64,000 bases of DNA from Thermohalobaculum sp039821125 (GTDB taxonomy: Bacteria > Pseudomonadota > Alphaproteobacteria > Rhodobacterales > Rhodobacteraceae), in the NCBI GenBank assembly GCA_039821125.1, contig JBCBOR010000014.1, positions 17,378-81,377 of the forward strand, in the 5' to 3' direction. Under the pieces are notes generated by a model. It was not told the origin of the DNA. It made no database searches and saw only the letters and a list, made by a program, of their open reading frames with translations. Shown here piece after piece: positions 27,949 to 37,110 of this stretch; position 1 is the stretch's first letter; each line of letters opens with the position of its first letter. The position numbers and the translations under genes are program-made.

Positions 27949-29078
27949 GTGGCGCCCCGCTGATCCTCTCGCGCCTCAACAAGCGCTATAATCCCGGCAC
28001 GGCACATGAAGTTCACGCCGTGCGCGACTTTGACCTGAATGTCGAGGCAGGCGAGATCGTCGCGCTGCTGGGGTCCTCGGGCTGCGGCAAGACCTCGACC
28101 TTGCGGATGATCGCCGGGTTCGAGGAGGTCAGCGCAGGGGCGATCACGCTGGGCGGGGCCGAGATCCACACGCGCCAGCCCGCCCGGCGCAATGTGGCGA
28201 TGGCGTTCGAGGGATACTCGCTCTACCCGCCGCTGACCGTGGGCGAGAACATCGCCTTTGCCCTGAAATCCCAGCAGCTGGATAAGGCCGAGGTCGACCG
28301 TCGCGTCGGCGAGATTGCCCGCCTTCTGGAGATCGAGGATATCCTTGGGCGCTATCCCTCCTCGATCTCGGGCGGGCAGCAACAGCGCACCAGCCTGGGC
28401 CGCGCGCTGATCCGGGACGCAGACCTGCACCTGCTGGACGAGCCGATGGGGCAGTTGGAACCTCAGCTCCGGGCCCATCTGCGCGGGCGGCTGAAGCATT
28501 TCATCAAGGAACGCGGCCTGACGGCAATCCTGGTCACGCACGACCAGACAGAAGCCAACGCGCTTGCCGACCGCATTGCCGTCATGGAGGACGGCGTGCT
28601 GCAACAGTTCGACACGCCCGCCGCGCTGAAGGACCGGCCTGCGAACCTCTTTACCGGGACCTTCATTGGCGAGCCGCCGATGAACGTCTTCTCGGCCACG
28701 GCTCAGGCAGACGGCGATACGCTGACCTTCGCCATGGATGGCGGCGCGGTGCTCAGCTATCCGCAGGACGGGTTCGCGACTGATCTGCGCGAGGATCTGC
28801 TGGCCCGGCGCGAGGTAACGCTGGGCGTGCGCCCCCATGCGGTGCAGATCACCGAGACCGGCGTGCTTGCCGAGGTCATCGTGAACCAGTGGCTCGGCGA
28901 CCAGTCGCACATCGCCGCCGGGTTTGCCGGGGCGACCATCGTGTCCGTCACCCATGACCGGGCGCGGCTGGACAAGGGGGCGGCCATCGCGATCTCGATC
29001 GCGGCCGAGGATCTGCATCTCTTCGACACGGGCACGGGCGCTGCGATCAGCCATGGCGGCCAGCGGGTCGCGGCATGA
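27945..29078 (+). CDS. ABC transporter ATP-binding protein, partner 2
   Basis: A 377-aa MalK-like ATPase. Walker A GSSGCGKT, signature ISGGQQQR, Walker B LHLLDEP with catalytic Glu, and switch VTHDQTEAN are intact, but the Q-loop reads MAFEGYSLYPP (Gln to Glu) and the D-loop is QLE rather than NLD. Its defects differ from those of the preceding ATPase, supporting an asymmetric heterodimer. A TOBE-type C terminus follows about residue 240. It overlaps the upstream ATPase gene (ATGA) and is followed by a GC hairpin before the kinase gene. Confidence 0.93.
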   Translation: MSGAPLILSRLNKRYNPGTAHEVHAVRDFDLNVEAGEIVALLGSSGCGKTSTLRMIAGFEEVSAGAITLGGAEIHTRQPARRNVAMAFEGYSLYPPLTVGENIAFALKSQQLDKAEVDRRVGEIARLLEIEDILGRYPSSISGGQQQRTSLGRALIRDADLHLLDEPMGQLEPQLRAHLRGRLKHFIKERGLTAILVTHDQTEANALADRIAVMEDGVLQQFDTPAALKDRPANLFTGTFIGEPPMNVFSATAQADGDTLTFAMDGGAVLSYPQDGFATDLREDLLARREVTLGVRPHAVQITETGVLAEVIVNQWLGDQSHIAAGFAGATIVSVTHDRARLDKGAAIAISIAAEDLHLFDTGTGAAISHGGQRVAA

Positions 29079-29101
29079 GCGCCGCCCTCTCATCTCGCTT
29101 T

Positions 29102-29122
29102 CCCTCCCCCCTCGGGGGAGGG
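29102..29122. repeat. REP-like GC hairpin
   Basis: CCCTCCCCC, CTC loop, GGGGGAGGG, followed by CCAGGGTGGGGGG just ahead of the kinase start. This type of palindromic intergenic repeat is common in proteobacterial genomes; the trailing G-rich tract overlaps the place where the kinase ribosome binding site should be. Confidence 0.55.
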
Positions 29123-29142
29123 CCAGGGTGGGGGGATCCATC

Positions 29143-30702
29143 ATGACCGAAGACGTGCTGATCGGTGTCGATGCCGGAACCTCGGTCATCAAGGCCGTGG
29201 CCTTCGACCTGACGGGCCAGCAACTCGCCATCGCGAGCCGCCGAAACAGCTATCTCACCCTGCCCAATGGCGGGGTCGAGCAGGACATGATCCGGACATG
29301 GGCCGACACCCTGGCGGTGCTGCGCGATCTCAGCGGAAAGGTGCCCGGCCTTGCCGAGCGTGCCCTGGCTTTGGGCGTAACCGGGCAGGGCGACGGCTGT
29401 TGGATGGTCGACCAGAACGGGACCCCGGTCCATGACGGCTGGCTGTGGCTGGACGCCCGTGCCTCGGCCGAGGCACGCGAGATAGCCGCCTCCCCGGGTA
29501 TCGACACGATTTATCGCACCACAGGCTCGGGTGTGAATGTCTGCCAGATGCGCACGCACCTGACCTGGATGAAGCGCCACGCACCGGACCTGCTGGACCA
29601 GGTCGCAACCGCGTTTCACTGCAAGGACTGGCTCTACTTCAACCTGACCGGCCAGCGCGCCACCGACCCGACCGAGGGCGTCTTTACCTTTGGCGATTTC
29701 CGCACGCGGGACTATTCGGACGCGGTGATCGAGGCGTTGGGGCTTGCCGATCTGCTTTCTCTGCTGCCGCCCGTGGTGGACGGCGCCGTCACGACCCATG
29801 GTCTGACGCCGCAGGCGGCGGAGGCGACCGGATTGCCCGCAGGGCTGCCGGTCTCGCTCGGCTATGTCGACATCATGTGCACGGCCCTCGGCGCCGGGTT
29901 GCATGACGCCAAGGCCCAGCCGGGGCTGACGATCCTCGGCTCGACCGGGGTGCACATGCGGTTCGCGCCAAACGCCGATGCGGTGGTTCTGAACGAGGCA
30001 CGCTCGGGCTATACCATGGCGTTCCCCGGCGCGGCCTATGGCCAGATCCAGACCAACATGGCGGCAACGCTGAATATCGACTGGGTGCTGGGGCTGGCGA
30101 CCGAGATCCTGGCCTCGCAAGGGGTCGATCGCACCGGCACTGATCTGCTGGCGGGTCTCGATGATCGGGTGATGGCCGCCCGGCCCGGCGCCGCGGTCTA
30201 CCATCCATTCATCTCGGCAGCAGGCGAGCGTGGTCCCTTCACCGAACCCGACGCGCGGGCAAGTTTCACCAGCCTCGACCAGACCACCGGCTGGTTCGAC
30301 ATGGTGCGCGCGGTCTATGACAGCCTCGCGCTGGCGGCCCGCGATTGCTATGCGGTGATGGGGGAGACACCGTCCGAGATCCGCCTTTCCGGCGGGGCAG
30401 CGCGGTCTGTGGCGTTGCGCCGGATCCTCGCCGCTGCCTTGGATCGCCCGGTACGCACCGTCGCGCAGGAGGAAGCCGGAGCGGCAGGCGCCTGCATGAT
30501 CGCAGCGGTGGCGAACGGCGTATTCCCCGACGTCGGCGCCTGCGCCGAGACCTGGGTGACGCCGCTGTTGCAGGAGGCGGAGGCGCCGGACCCCGCGCTG
30601 GTGCCCATCTATGATGCGCTGTTCGACGCCTACCTCGCGGGGCGCGAGGCCGCGCCCCCGGCGTGGAGCGCTCTGGCCGATATGCGGCGGGCGCTGGCAT
30701 GA
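29143..30702 (+). CDS. FGGY-family kinase resembling erythritol kinase (EryA)
   Basis: A 519-aa carbohydrate kinase. N-terminal phosphate loop GVDAGTSVIKAVAFD, then ALGVTGQGDGCWMVD, WLWLDARAS, FHCKDWLYFNLTGQRATDP and GYVDIMCTALGAG; these segments match what I recall of Brucella/rhizobial EryA. C-terminal ATP site: RLSGGAARSVALRRILAAAL. The likely reaction is ATP-dependent phosphorylation of erythritol or another tetritol/pentitol brought in by the ABC importer just upstream. It overlaps the dehydrogenase gene by ATGA. Start 29143 follows a G-rich tract; the open frame extends upstream only into the ATPase gene. The exact substrate is inferred. Confidence 0.87.
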   Translation: MTEDVLIGVDAGTSVIKAVAFDLTGQQLAIASRRNSYLTLPNGGVEQDMIRTWADTLAVLRDLSGKVPGLAERALALGVTGQGDGCWMVDQNGTPVHDGWLWLDARASAEAREIAASPGIDTIYRTTGSGVNVCQMRTHLTWMKRHAPDLLDQVATAFHCKDWLYFNLTGQRATDPTEGVFTFGDFRTRDYSDAVIEALGLADLLSLLPPVVDGAVTTHGLTPQAAEATGLPAGLPVSLGYVDIMCTALGAGLHDAKAQPGLTILGSTGVHMRFAPNADAVVLNEARSGYTMAFPGAAYGQIQTNMAATLNIDWVLGLATEILASQGVDRTGTDLLAGLDDRVMAARPGAAVYHPFISAAGERGPFTEPDARASFTSLDQTTGWFDMVRAVYDSLALAARDCYAVMGETPSEIRLSGGAARSVALRRILAAALDRPVRTVAQEEAGAAGACMIAAVANGVFPDVGACAETWVTPLLQEAEAPDPALVPIYDALFDAYLAGREAAPPAWSALADMRRALA

Positions 30703-31745
30703 CCGATCCGACCGAGATCGCGATCATCGGGGATCGGTTCATGCTGTCGGACATGTTCGAGGCCGCGTTGATCGAGGCATGCGGCGATGGCATCACCTGC
30801 CGCAAGCTGGACCTGCCCTGGCCGGACGAGCCGATGGAGCACGGCTATGCCTCGCCGGGGATGGAGGGGCTGAAGGAGTACATGGGCGACCCTGAGAAGG
30901 TGATTGCCCATACCGGAGACGCGCCTGTTCTGGTCACCCACCTTGCGCCGCTGTCGCGGGAGATGTTCGCCCGGATGCCGTCCCTTTGCCTGCTCGCCGT
31001 CTCACGCGGCGGGCCGGTGAACATCGACATGGCCGCCGCCCGCGAACACGGCGTGACAGTCGTCAACACACCGGGGCGCAATGCCTCCGCAGTGGCCGAG
31101 TTCACGCTGGGCGCCATCATCACCGAGACGCGCAACATCACCCGCGGGCACGACGCGCTGCGCCGAGGGGAGTACCGCGGTGATCTCTACCGGGCCGATG
31201 TCACGGGCGATGAACTGAGCGACATGACCGTCGGCGTGATCGGCTATGGCGCTGTGGGTACTCGGGTCGTGCGGTTGCTCCGTGCCTTTGGCTGCCGGGT
31301 GCTGGTAAGCGATCCCTATGTGCAACTCTCGCCCGACGATGCCGAGGGCGGGGTGGAGCTGGTGGCGCTCGACCGGCTGTTGACAGAGGCCGATGTGGTC
31401 ACGCTGCATCCCCGTGTGACCGAAGAGACGACCGGCATGATCGGGGCCGATGCGCTCGCCGCGATGAAGCCCACGGCCACGCTGATCAATACAGCCCGAG
31501 GCCCGCTGGTCGACTATGATGCGCTGTACAATGCACTTGCCGCAAACCGCATCCGCGGTGCGATGCTCGAGACGTTTGCGATTGAACCGACCCCGCCGGA
31601 CTGGCCGCTGCTAAAGTTGCCGAATGTTACCCTGACCCCGCACATTGCCGGGGCGTCCCTGAAAACCGTGCGCATCGCCGCGGCCAAGGCCGCCGAGGAG
31701 GTGCGCCGCTGGCGAGCGGGCGAGCCGCCGCTGAACCCGTGCTAG
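30699..31745 (+). CDS. D-isomer-specific 2-hydroxyacid dehydrogenase
   Basis: A 348-aa NAD-dependent dehydrogenase of the phosphoglycerate dehydrogenase family. NAD-binding GVIGYGAVGTRVV near residues 179-191, the catalytic Arg in NTARGPLVDYDAL, Glu in AMLETFAIEP, and His in LTPHIAGAS are present. It overlaps the kinase by 4 bp. Such enzymes reduce or oxidise 2-keto/2-hydroxy acids; in a tetritol pathway a phosphorylated hydroxy acid would be a possible substrate. No regulatory ACT domain is present. Confidence 0.9.
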   Translation: MTDPTEIAIIGDRFMLSDMFEAALIEACGDGITCRKLDLPWPDEPMEHGYASPGMEGLKEYMGDPEKVIAHTGDAPVLVTHLAPLSREMFARMPSLCLLAVSRGGPVNIDMAAAREHGVTVVNTPGRNASAVAEFTLGAIITETRNITRGHDALRRGEYRGDLYRADVTGDELSDMTVGVIGYGAVGTRVVRLLRAFGCRVLVSDPYVQLSPDDAEGGVELVALDRLLTEADVVTLHPRVTEETTGMIGADALAAMKPTATLINTARGPLVDYDALYNALAANRIRGAMLETFAIEPTPPDWPLLKLPNVTLTPHIAGASLKTVRIAAAKAAEEVRRWRAGEPPLNPC

Positions 31746-31777
31746 CCTTCGCGACCCTTTTGTTTCGAACGCACGGT

Positions 31778-31936
31778 GCGCCCGACCGCGGGTGGGCGCA
31801 CATAGTTATCCGGTCTGCATTTTATGCTGCCTGTTCGTTCAACGCTCCTATGTTGCGCAAGTGTCAACAAAGCGCCCGCCCCGGGGGCGGTCGGGCGCTG
31901 GCCCGGGGCGCTGCGCGCCGTTGTTCCGGGCTGGGC
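31778..31936 (+). repeat. Dispersed intergenic element, copy B
   Basis: The 202-bp gap before the glpD-like gene holds the second copy of the element at 25791-25947, in opposite orientation. Shared parts are GACCGCGGGTGGGCGCA plus GGTCTGCATTTTAT (block 1) and ACAAAGCGCCCGCCC to GCGCTGCGCGCCGTT (block 2); the central 39 bp differ. The second block ends only about 12 bp before the downstream ATG, so the element may influence translation or termination. Confidence 0.8.
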
Positions 31937-31947
31937 GAGAAACCAAA

Positions 31948-33492
31948 ATGATGACGGAGCCCATCGACCTGCTGGTCATCGGCGGCGGCATCAACGGCGC
32001 CGGGGTTGCCCGCGACGCAGCGGGGCGCGGCCTGTCCGTCGTGCTCTGCGAAAAGGATGATCTGGCCGAGGGCACATCCTCGCGCTCGGGTAAGTACATT
32101 CACGGCGGGCTGCGGTATCTCGAGTACTACGAGTTCCGGCTGGTGCGCGAGGCCTTGATCGAGCGCGAAGTCGTGCTGGAGGCCGCGCCGCATCTCTCGT
32201 GGCCACTCAGGCTGGTGCTGCCGCACAGCCCGGCTCAGCGCCCGCGCTGGCTGATCCGGCTTGGCCTGTTCCTCTATGACAATCTGGGCGGGCGAAAGCG
32301 CGTCCCCGGCACCAAGGCGGTTGATCTGCGCACCGGTCCCGAAGGGATCGCGCTACAGAACCAGTATCGCCATGCCTTCGCCTATTGGGACGTCTGGGTT
32401 GATGATGCACGGCTGGTTGTGCTGAACGCCAGGGATGCCGCGCGCCGGGGCGCCGAGATCCTGACCCGCACAAAATGCACCTCGGCGCGCCGGGGGGATG
32501 ACGGGCTTTGGCATGTGGAGTTGAGCGCCCGGGACGGTACCGTCCGGCACATCACCGCGCAGGCGATATTCAACGGGGCAGGCCCCTGGGTCGAGCAGGT
32601 GCTGGGCAATGCCGCGGGCGTGAACTCGTCCAAGCGCATCCGCCTCGTCAAGGGCAGCCACATCATCCTGAAACGCTGGTGGCAGGGCGATCATGGCTAC
32701 GTCCTTCAGGCGCCTGACAAGAGGATCATCTTCGTCAACCCGTACTTCGAAGACATGGCCTTGGTCGGCACGACCGACATCCCCTTCGACGGTGCGCCCG
32801 AGGATGTCGCGATCGACGGCGGCGAGATCGACTATCTGCTCGGGATCCTGAACGGCTACTTCCGCGTCAGGTTGACCCCGGAAGACGTCCTGCATTCCTA
32901 TTCCGGGGTGCGCCCTCTGTTCGATGATGACGCGGCAAAGTCCGCCTCGGCGGTTACGCGGGACTACGAATTCGAACTGGACGGTGGCGGCGATCGTGCG
33001 CCGCTGCTGTCGGCGTTCGGTGGTAAGCTGACGACCTATCGCAAGTTGGCCGAACACGCTCTGGACCGCCTGGCGCCGTTCTTTTCGGAGATGCGCGGGC
33101 CATGGACCCGTTCGGCGCCACTGCCCGGCGGAGACGTTCCGGGCGCCGACTTCGCGCCCTGGTTCGCTGGGTTCTGCGATGCGCATCCTTGGCTGCCCGA
33201 GGATCTGGCCGCCCACTACGCACGGAGCTACGGGACCGAGGCGGCGGGCCTGTTGGACGGTGCGAGCAACCTCGATGATCTCGGCACGCATTTCGGCGGA
33301 TGCCTCTATCAGCGCGAGGCGGAGTGGCTGATCACCCATGAATGGGCGACGACAGCGGACGATATCCTTACGCGCCGCACGAAGCATGCCCTCAGCCTCA
33401 GCACCGACGAGCGGGCGCGGTTCGAAGCCTGGCTCCAGACCTGGCGCTGCTCCCGCTCTGTCGCCGGATCTCGTGCTGGCGGTCCCGATTGA
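31948..33492 (+). CDS. FAD-dependent glycerol-3-phosphate dehydrogenase family protein (GlpD/EryB-like)
   Basis: A 514-aa flavoprotein of the GlpD family, which oxidises glycerol 3-phosphate at the membrane; EryB oxidises erythritol phosphate. The FAD motif is VIGGGINGAGVARDAAGRG, followed by GTSSRSGKYIHGGLRYLE, in which Gly-Lys-Tyr replaces the common S/T-K-L. Central ALVGTTDIPFDG and FGGKLTTYRKLAEHAL are typical. With the EryA-like kinase two genes upstream, oxidation of a tetritol phosphate is more likely than glycerol 3-phosphate. Start 31948 is chosen as the ATG next to the FAD motif; a second ATG follows directly. The last ~20 residues (after LQTW) look non-family-like. Confidence 0.9.
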   Translation: MMTEPIDLLVIGGGINGAGVARDAAGRGLSVVLCEKDDLAEGTSSRSGKYIHGGLRYLEYYEFRLVREALIEREVVLEAAPHLSWPLRLVLPHSPAQRPRWLIRLGLFLYDNLGGRKRVPGTKAVDLRTGPEGIALQNQYRHAFAYWDVWVDDARLVVLNARDAARRGAEILTRTKCTSARRGDDGLWHVELSARDGTVRHITAQAIFNGAGPWVEQVLGNAAGVNSSKRIRLVKGSHIILKRWWQGDHGYVLQAPDKRIIFVNPYFEDMALVGTTDIPFDGAPEDVAIDGGEIDYLLGILNGYFRVRLTPEDVLHSYSGVRPLFDDDAAKSASAVTRDYEFELDGGGDRAPLLSAFGGKLTTYRKLAEHALDRLAPFFSEMRGPWTRSAPLPGGDVPGADFAPWFAGFCDAHPWLPEDLAAHYARSYGTEAAGLLDGASNLDDLGTHFGGCLYQREAEWLITHEWATTADDILTRRTKHALSLSTDERARFEAWLQTWRCSRSVAGSRAGGPD

Positions 33493-33793
33493 AACGAGAG
33501 ATTGACCCTGTTTTGTGCTTCCATGCGCGGACCTCTAAGCTGGGCGAGATGGGTTCGGGCCCGCACGACTGCGTGCTCTGATCCAGCAGTTCCTCGCGCA
33601 GGGCGTAGGCAAAGAGCTGAACAACCGAATGGACGCCGAGTTTCGACAGGAGTTTGGTCCGGCGGTTGTCGGTTGTCGTGGAGCTGATCGACAGGCGCTC
33701 GGCAATCTCGGCATTGCCGCAGTCTTCGGCGATCATGTGCAGGATCTGACGCTTGCGCGCGGTGAGGTCGGATCTCGTGATCCCCCGGCGCAC
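33398..33793 (-). pseudogene. LuxR-type HTH remnant
   Basis: A GTG-started 131-aa frame that encodes only a LuxR/FixJ C-terminal DNA-binding domain in its first ~70 residues (LTARKRQILHMIAEDCGNAE, then IAERLSISSTTTDNRRTKLL). No receiver or ligand domain is found upstream before the divergent DMT transporter gene, and the C-terminal half runs antisense through the end of the glpD-like gene, so the original stop has probably been lost. Interpreted as the remnant of a response regulator; a functional small HTH protein is possible. Confidence 0.55.
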
Positions 33794-33863
33794 AAAACGC
33801 CATTAGAGTTGGCGCCACCTTGGCTTTACTGAGGGGCGAGAGTCCCAGCAACTGGCGAACACC

Positions 33864-34799
33864 GTGCAACAGAGTTCCGCTTCGCAGCCGCAAAAGCTCC
33901 TCCTTGGTGTCTTGCTGATCCTCGCCGCAGCCTTCACGATCTCGGTGCAGGATGTCGTCTTCAAACTGTTCAGCAGCGAGATGACGCTTTGGCAGATCTT
34001 TGCGCTTCGCGGCTGCATTGCCGTGCCCCTGCTGATTGTGATCGGCTTGTCTCGAGGCGCTGGCACGTCCGTCCTGCGGGCGGCTCTCGGAACGTGGCTG
34101 GTGCTTCGGGCGGTGTTCATCACCAGCACGTTTCTGGCGTTCTACGCAGCGATCCCGTTCCTGAGCCTCTCGACCGTCGGTGCTGCGAACTACATCGCCC
34201 CGATCTTCGTGACGCTGCTGTCCGCCTCTCTGCTCCGGGAGCCGGTGCGGATTCTGGGATGGATCGGCGTGCTGATCGGCTTTGCGGGGGTGATTGTCCT
34301 GCTGCAGCCTGGAACGGACGCGTTCTCGGCCTGGGCGCTCCTGCCCGTCATTGGCGCTGCATTCTATGCGCTTGCCCACATCATCACGCGTGCGAAATGC
34401 CAGGACGTGTCTTTGGACGCCATCGCCCTGTCGCAGAACGCGATGATGCTGTTGGCGGGGCTTGGTGTCAGCCTCGCGCTTCTTGGCGGTCAGCCTCAGG
34501 GGGCTCTGGCTGACGCCTACGCTTACATTTTCGGTGGTTGGTCCCGGGTCAGTACGATGGATTGGCTGATCCTTGCGGTTCTTGCCGGGTTCTCCATCGG
34601 GATTGCCGTTCTGTTGGCGGGCGCCTATCGGGCCGCACCTCCGGCGGTCATTGCGACGTTTGAATACAGCAATCTCGTCTTCGTCGCGGCATGGGATGTT
34701 CTGTTTTTCCGTGTCTCGCTAAGCGGAGCGACGGTCGCAGGCATGGTCATGATCGTCGTCTCAGGACTGCTCGTGCTCGGCAGCAAGGCAAAGCGGTGA
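33864..34799 (+). CDS. DMT-superfamily (EamA) transporter
   Basis: A 311-aa inner-membrane protein with ten predicted helices in two EamA repeats; the family exports or imports metabolites and amino acids. Features: LLILAAAFTISVQDVVFKLF at the first helix, LSTVGAANYIAPIFVTLLSA ending repeat one, and the equivalent APPAVIATFEYSNLVFVAAW in repeat two. The start is GTG 33864; no strong ribosome binding site is visible. Substrate unknown. Confidence 0.9.
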   Translation: MQQSSASQPQKLLLGVLLILAAAFTISVQDVVFKLFSSEMTLWQIFALRGCIAVPLLIVIGLSRGAGTSVLRAALGTWLVLRAVFITSTFLAFYAAIPFLSLSTVGAANYIAPIFVTLLSASLLREPVRILGWIGVLIGFAGVIVLLQPGTDAFSAWALLPVIGAAFYALAHIITRAKCQDVSLDAIALSQNAMMLLAGLGVSLALLGGQPQGALADAYAYIFGGWSRVSTMDWLILAVLAGFSIGIAVLLAGAYRAAPPAVIATFEYSNLVFVAAWDVLFFRVSLSGATVAGMVMIVVSGLLVLGSKAKR

Positions 34800-34818
34800 G
34801 AGGCCGATCGCTTGGCCC

Positions 34819-35208
34819 CTAGGCGTCTTCGACAAAGTGGACAAAGCTCATCTTGTTGCCATCGGGGTCGCGGACATAAGCGCCGTAGAAGGTGGGACCG
34901 TATTGCGGGCGCTCGCCAGGATCGCCTTCATTTGTCCCGCCTTTGGACAAAGCCATCTCGTGCGCCGCATCAACCTCGGCCCTGCTGTCGCACAAAAGAC
35001 CGACCATGGTGCCGTTCCCGACGGTCGCGGCGTCCTCGTTGAACGGTGTCGCGACCCAGATGCGGCCGTCTCCGCGCAGTTTGTAGCAAAAGGCATGCGG
35101 CATGAACTCGGCCGTCAGTGTCCCGCCAAGGATCGGCAGAACCGCGTCGAAATACTGGCGCGCCTTCAGGACATCGTTGGCGCCGATCATCACGTAGTTG
35201 AGGGACAT
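34819..35208 (-). CDS. VOC/glyoxalase-family protein
   Basis: A 129-aa protein of the vicinal oxygen chelate fold (glyoxalase/bleomycin-resistance type). It begins MSLNYVMIGANDVLKARQYFDAVL and ends YGAYVRDPDGNKMSFVHF, the typical second-half motif with a metal-ligand-type region. Start 35208 has GGAGATGGAGAA upstream. It is convergent with the DMT transporter gene. No specific substrate can be assigned. Confidence 0.88.
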   Translation of the reverse strand: MSLNYVMIGANDVLKARQYFDAVLPILGGTLTAEFMPHAFCYKLRGDGRIWVATPFNEDAATVGNGTMVGLLCDSRAEVDAAHEMALSKGGTNEGDPGERPQYGPTFYGAYVRDPDGNKMSFVHFVEDA

Positions 35209-35431
35209 TTCTCCATCTCCTGTGTGAGAACGCACCATGAACATATACATCGCGGTGTGACGGCGGGCAACGGTTTCCGCGTCTAGCTCTTGCAGGTATC
35301 GCCACACCGAATGTGTTTCGGGCGCTGATTTCTCTTGGCAGGACGGGCGGGGCGTTCTTAGCCTGCGAACGGCGCGCGATCCCGATCGGACAACGGGCAG
35401 CCACGGCGCGCCGGGGAGCAGGAGGATAAAG

Positions 35432-37051
35432 ATGACAACGGTTTTCCAGGCGAAGAAGATCCTCACGATGGACCACAACCGCCCGGTTGCGACCCATGTC
35501 GCGGTGCGTGACGGCGTGATCGTCGGTGTTGGCGGAGCCGATTGCGGCGATGGCTGGGGGACGATCACCCGGGATGATCGCTATGCCGACCATGTGATGC
35601 TGCCCGGTCTGATCGAAGCCCATGCGCACGTCTCGGCAGGGGCTGTCTGGCGCAACACCTATTGCGGTCACTATACGCGGACAGATCCGGATGGAGCCGA
35701 CTGGCAGGGTGTCGACAACAATGACGCCCTGATCGCCCGGCTTCGCGAGATCGTTCAGCAAACATCAGAAGGCGAGCCGATTGTCGGGTGGGGATTCGAT
35801 CCGAACTTTGTGGCCGGGCCGCGTCTCGACCGCGATCACCTGGACACGGTCTCATCGGTGCATCCGGTCGCGGTGATCCATTCGAACGGCCATCTGATGA
35901 CGGCGAACTCGCTGGCGTTGGAGCGCGCCGGTCTTGGTCGCGATACAAACATCGAAGGCGTGCTGCGCCGCGCGGATGGCGAGCCCAACGGCGAGCTTCA
36001 CGAGTTTGCAGCGATGGACCCGGTAAAGCGCGTGGTCGGTCTGGAACGCGAACTGATGGCGGATGCAGAGGGTGTCATCGGCTATGGCAAGGTCGCACGC
36101 AATTGCGGGGTCACGACTGTCGCCGATCTCTTGTCTGCGCTCTATGACGATGAGGTCACGATGCTCGAGCGCGTGACCGCCGATCCCGCCTTTCCCGTTC
36201 GCTACGTCCCGATCATGAATGCCATGGTGGACGCGCCCGAGCGTGAGGCGGAGCGCGCCGTGGCTCTGGCGAGGCGGACGACGGACAAGTTGCATCTCGG
36301 ACGCGCCAAGCTGTTCACCGACGGATCGATCCAAGGGGCCACGGCGATGCTCAACCCGCCGGGCTACTTCGACATGGAGGATCACGCGATCTGCAACATG
36401 GAGGTCGATCACTTCCGCGCCGCCGTGCGTGCGCTGCACCGCGCGGGGGTCAAGACGCATATCCACACCAATGGCGATGCAGCCTCTCAGCTTGCCATTG
36501 ACGCGATTGCGGACGCGATGCTCGAGACGCCCAACCCCGATCTGCGGCACACGCTCGAGCATGTGCAGCTTGCCGGTCTGGACCAGTTCAAGCGTATGCG
36601 CGCGCTTGGTGTGACCGCCAATCTCTTCGCCAACCATCTCTACTATTTCGGCGATCTGCACTGGACCAAGACGATCGGGCCGGATCGTGCGTCGCGGATG
36701 AATGCCTGTGCCGATGCTTGGTCCGTCTGGGGCGGCGATTTCGCGATCCATTCGGACGCGCCTGTGACGCCGATGGCACCGTTGATGACGGCGTGGTGTG
36801 CGGTCAACCGGGTCACCGAGCAGGGCCGTGTGCTGGGCAATTCGCAGCAGATCAGCGTCGCACAGGCGCTCCATTGCATCACGATGGGCGCGGCGTATGT
36901 GCTGAAGATGGACGATCAGGTCGGCTCGATCCAATGCGGCAAGCGCGCGGACTTCTGTGTTCTCGACTGCGACCCGACCGAGGTTGACCCGATGGAGTTG
37001 CGGGACGTCCGGCCTGTTGCGACTGTTCTGTCCGGCGTTGCAACGGCATGA
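35432..37051 (+). CDS. Amidohydrolase, YtcJ family
   Basis: A 539-aa metal-dependent hydrolase of the amidohydrolase superfamily 3. Metal-binding pieces: GLIEAHAHVSAG (His-x-His), KLFTDGSIQGATA, THIHTNGDAA and HTLEHVQLA (His ligands), and the catalytic Asp in AIHSDAPVTPMAP. It has a normal family length. A GGAGGAT site precedes the ATG. It is followed 59 bp later by a second amidohydrolase, so both probably act on related cyclic amide or amino-purine/pyrimidine-like compounds; the substrate is unknown. Confidence 0.9.
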   Translation: MTTVFQAKKILTMDHNRPVATHVAVRDGVIVGVGGADCGDGWGTITRDDRYADHVMLPGLIEAHAHVSAGAVWRNTYCGHYTRTDPDGADWQGVDNNDALIARLREIVQQTSEGEPIVGWGFDPNFVAGPRLDRDHLDTVSSVHPVAVIHSNGHLMTANSLALERAGLGRDTNIEGVLRRADGEPNGELHEFAAMDPVKRVVGLERELMADAEGVIGYGKVARNCGVTTVADLLSALYDDEVTMLERVTADPAFPVRYVPIMNAMVDAPEREAERAVALARRTTDKLHLGRAKLFTDGSIQGATAMLNPPGYFDMEDHAICNMEVDHFRAAVRALHRAGVKTHIHTNGDAASQLAIDAIADAMLETPNPDLRHTLEHVQLAGLDQFKRMRALGVTANLFANHLYYFGDLHWTKTIGPDRASRMNACADAWSVWGGDFAIHSDAPVTPMAPLMTAWCAVNRVTEQGRVLGNSQQISVAQALHCITMGAAYVLKMDDQVGSIQCGKRADFCVLDCDPTEVDPMELRDVRPVATVLSGVATA

Positions 37052-37110
37052 CCGAGCGGGGTTGTCGAAAGGAACTGTTCGGGACCGGTCTTGCACCGTA
37101 GCATGCCGCA

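Noticed and set aside
34819..35568. A 249-aa version of the VOC protein
   Set aside because: The N-terminal half is antisense of the amidohydrolase start and lacks family similarity; start 35208 has a ribosome binding site.
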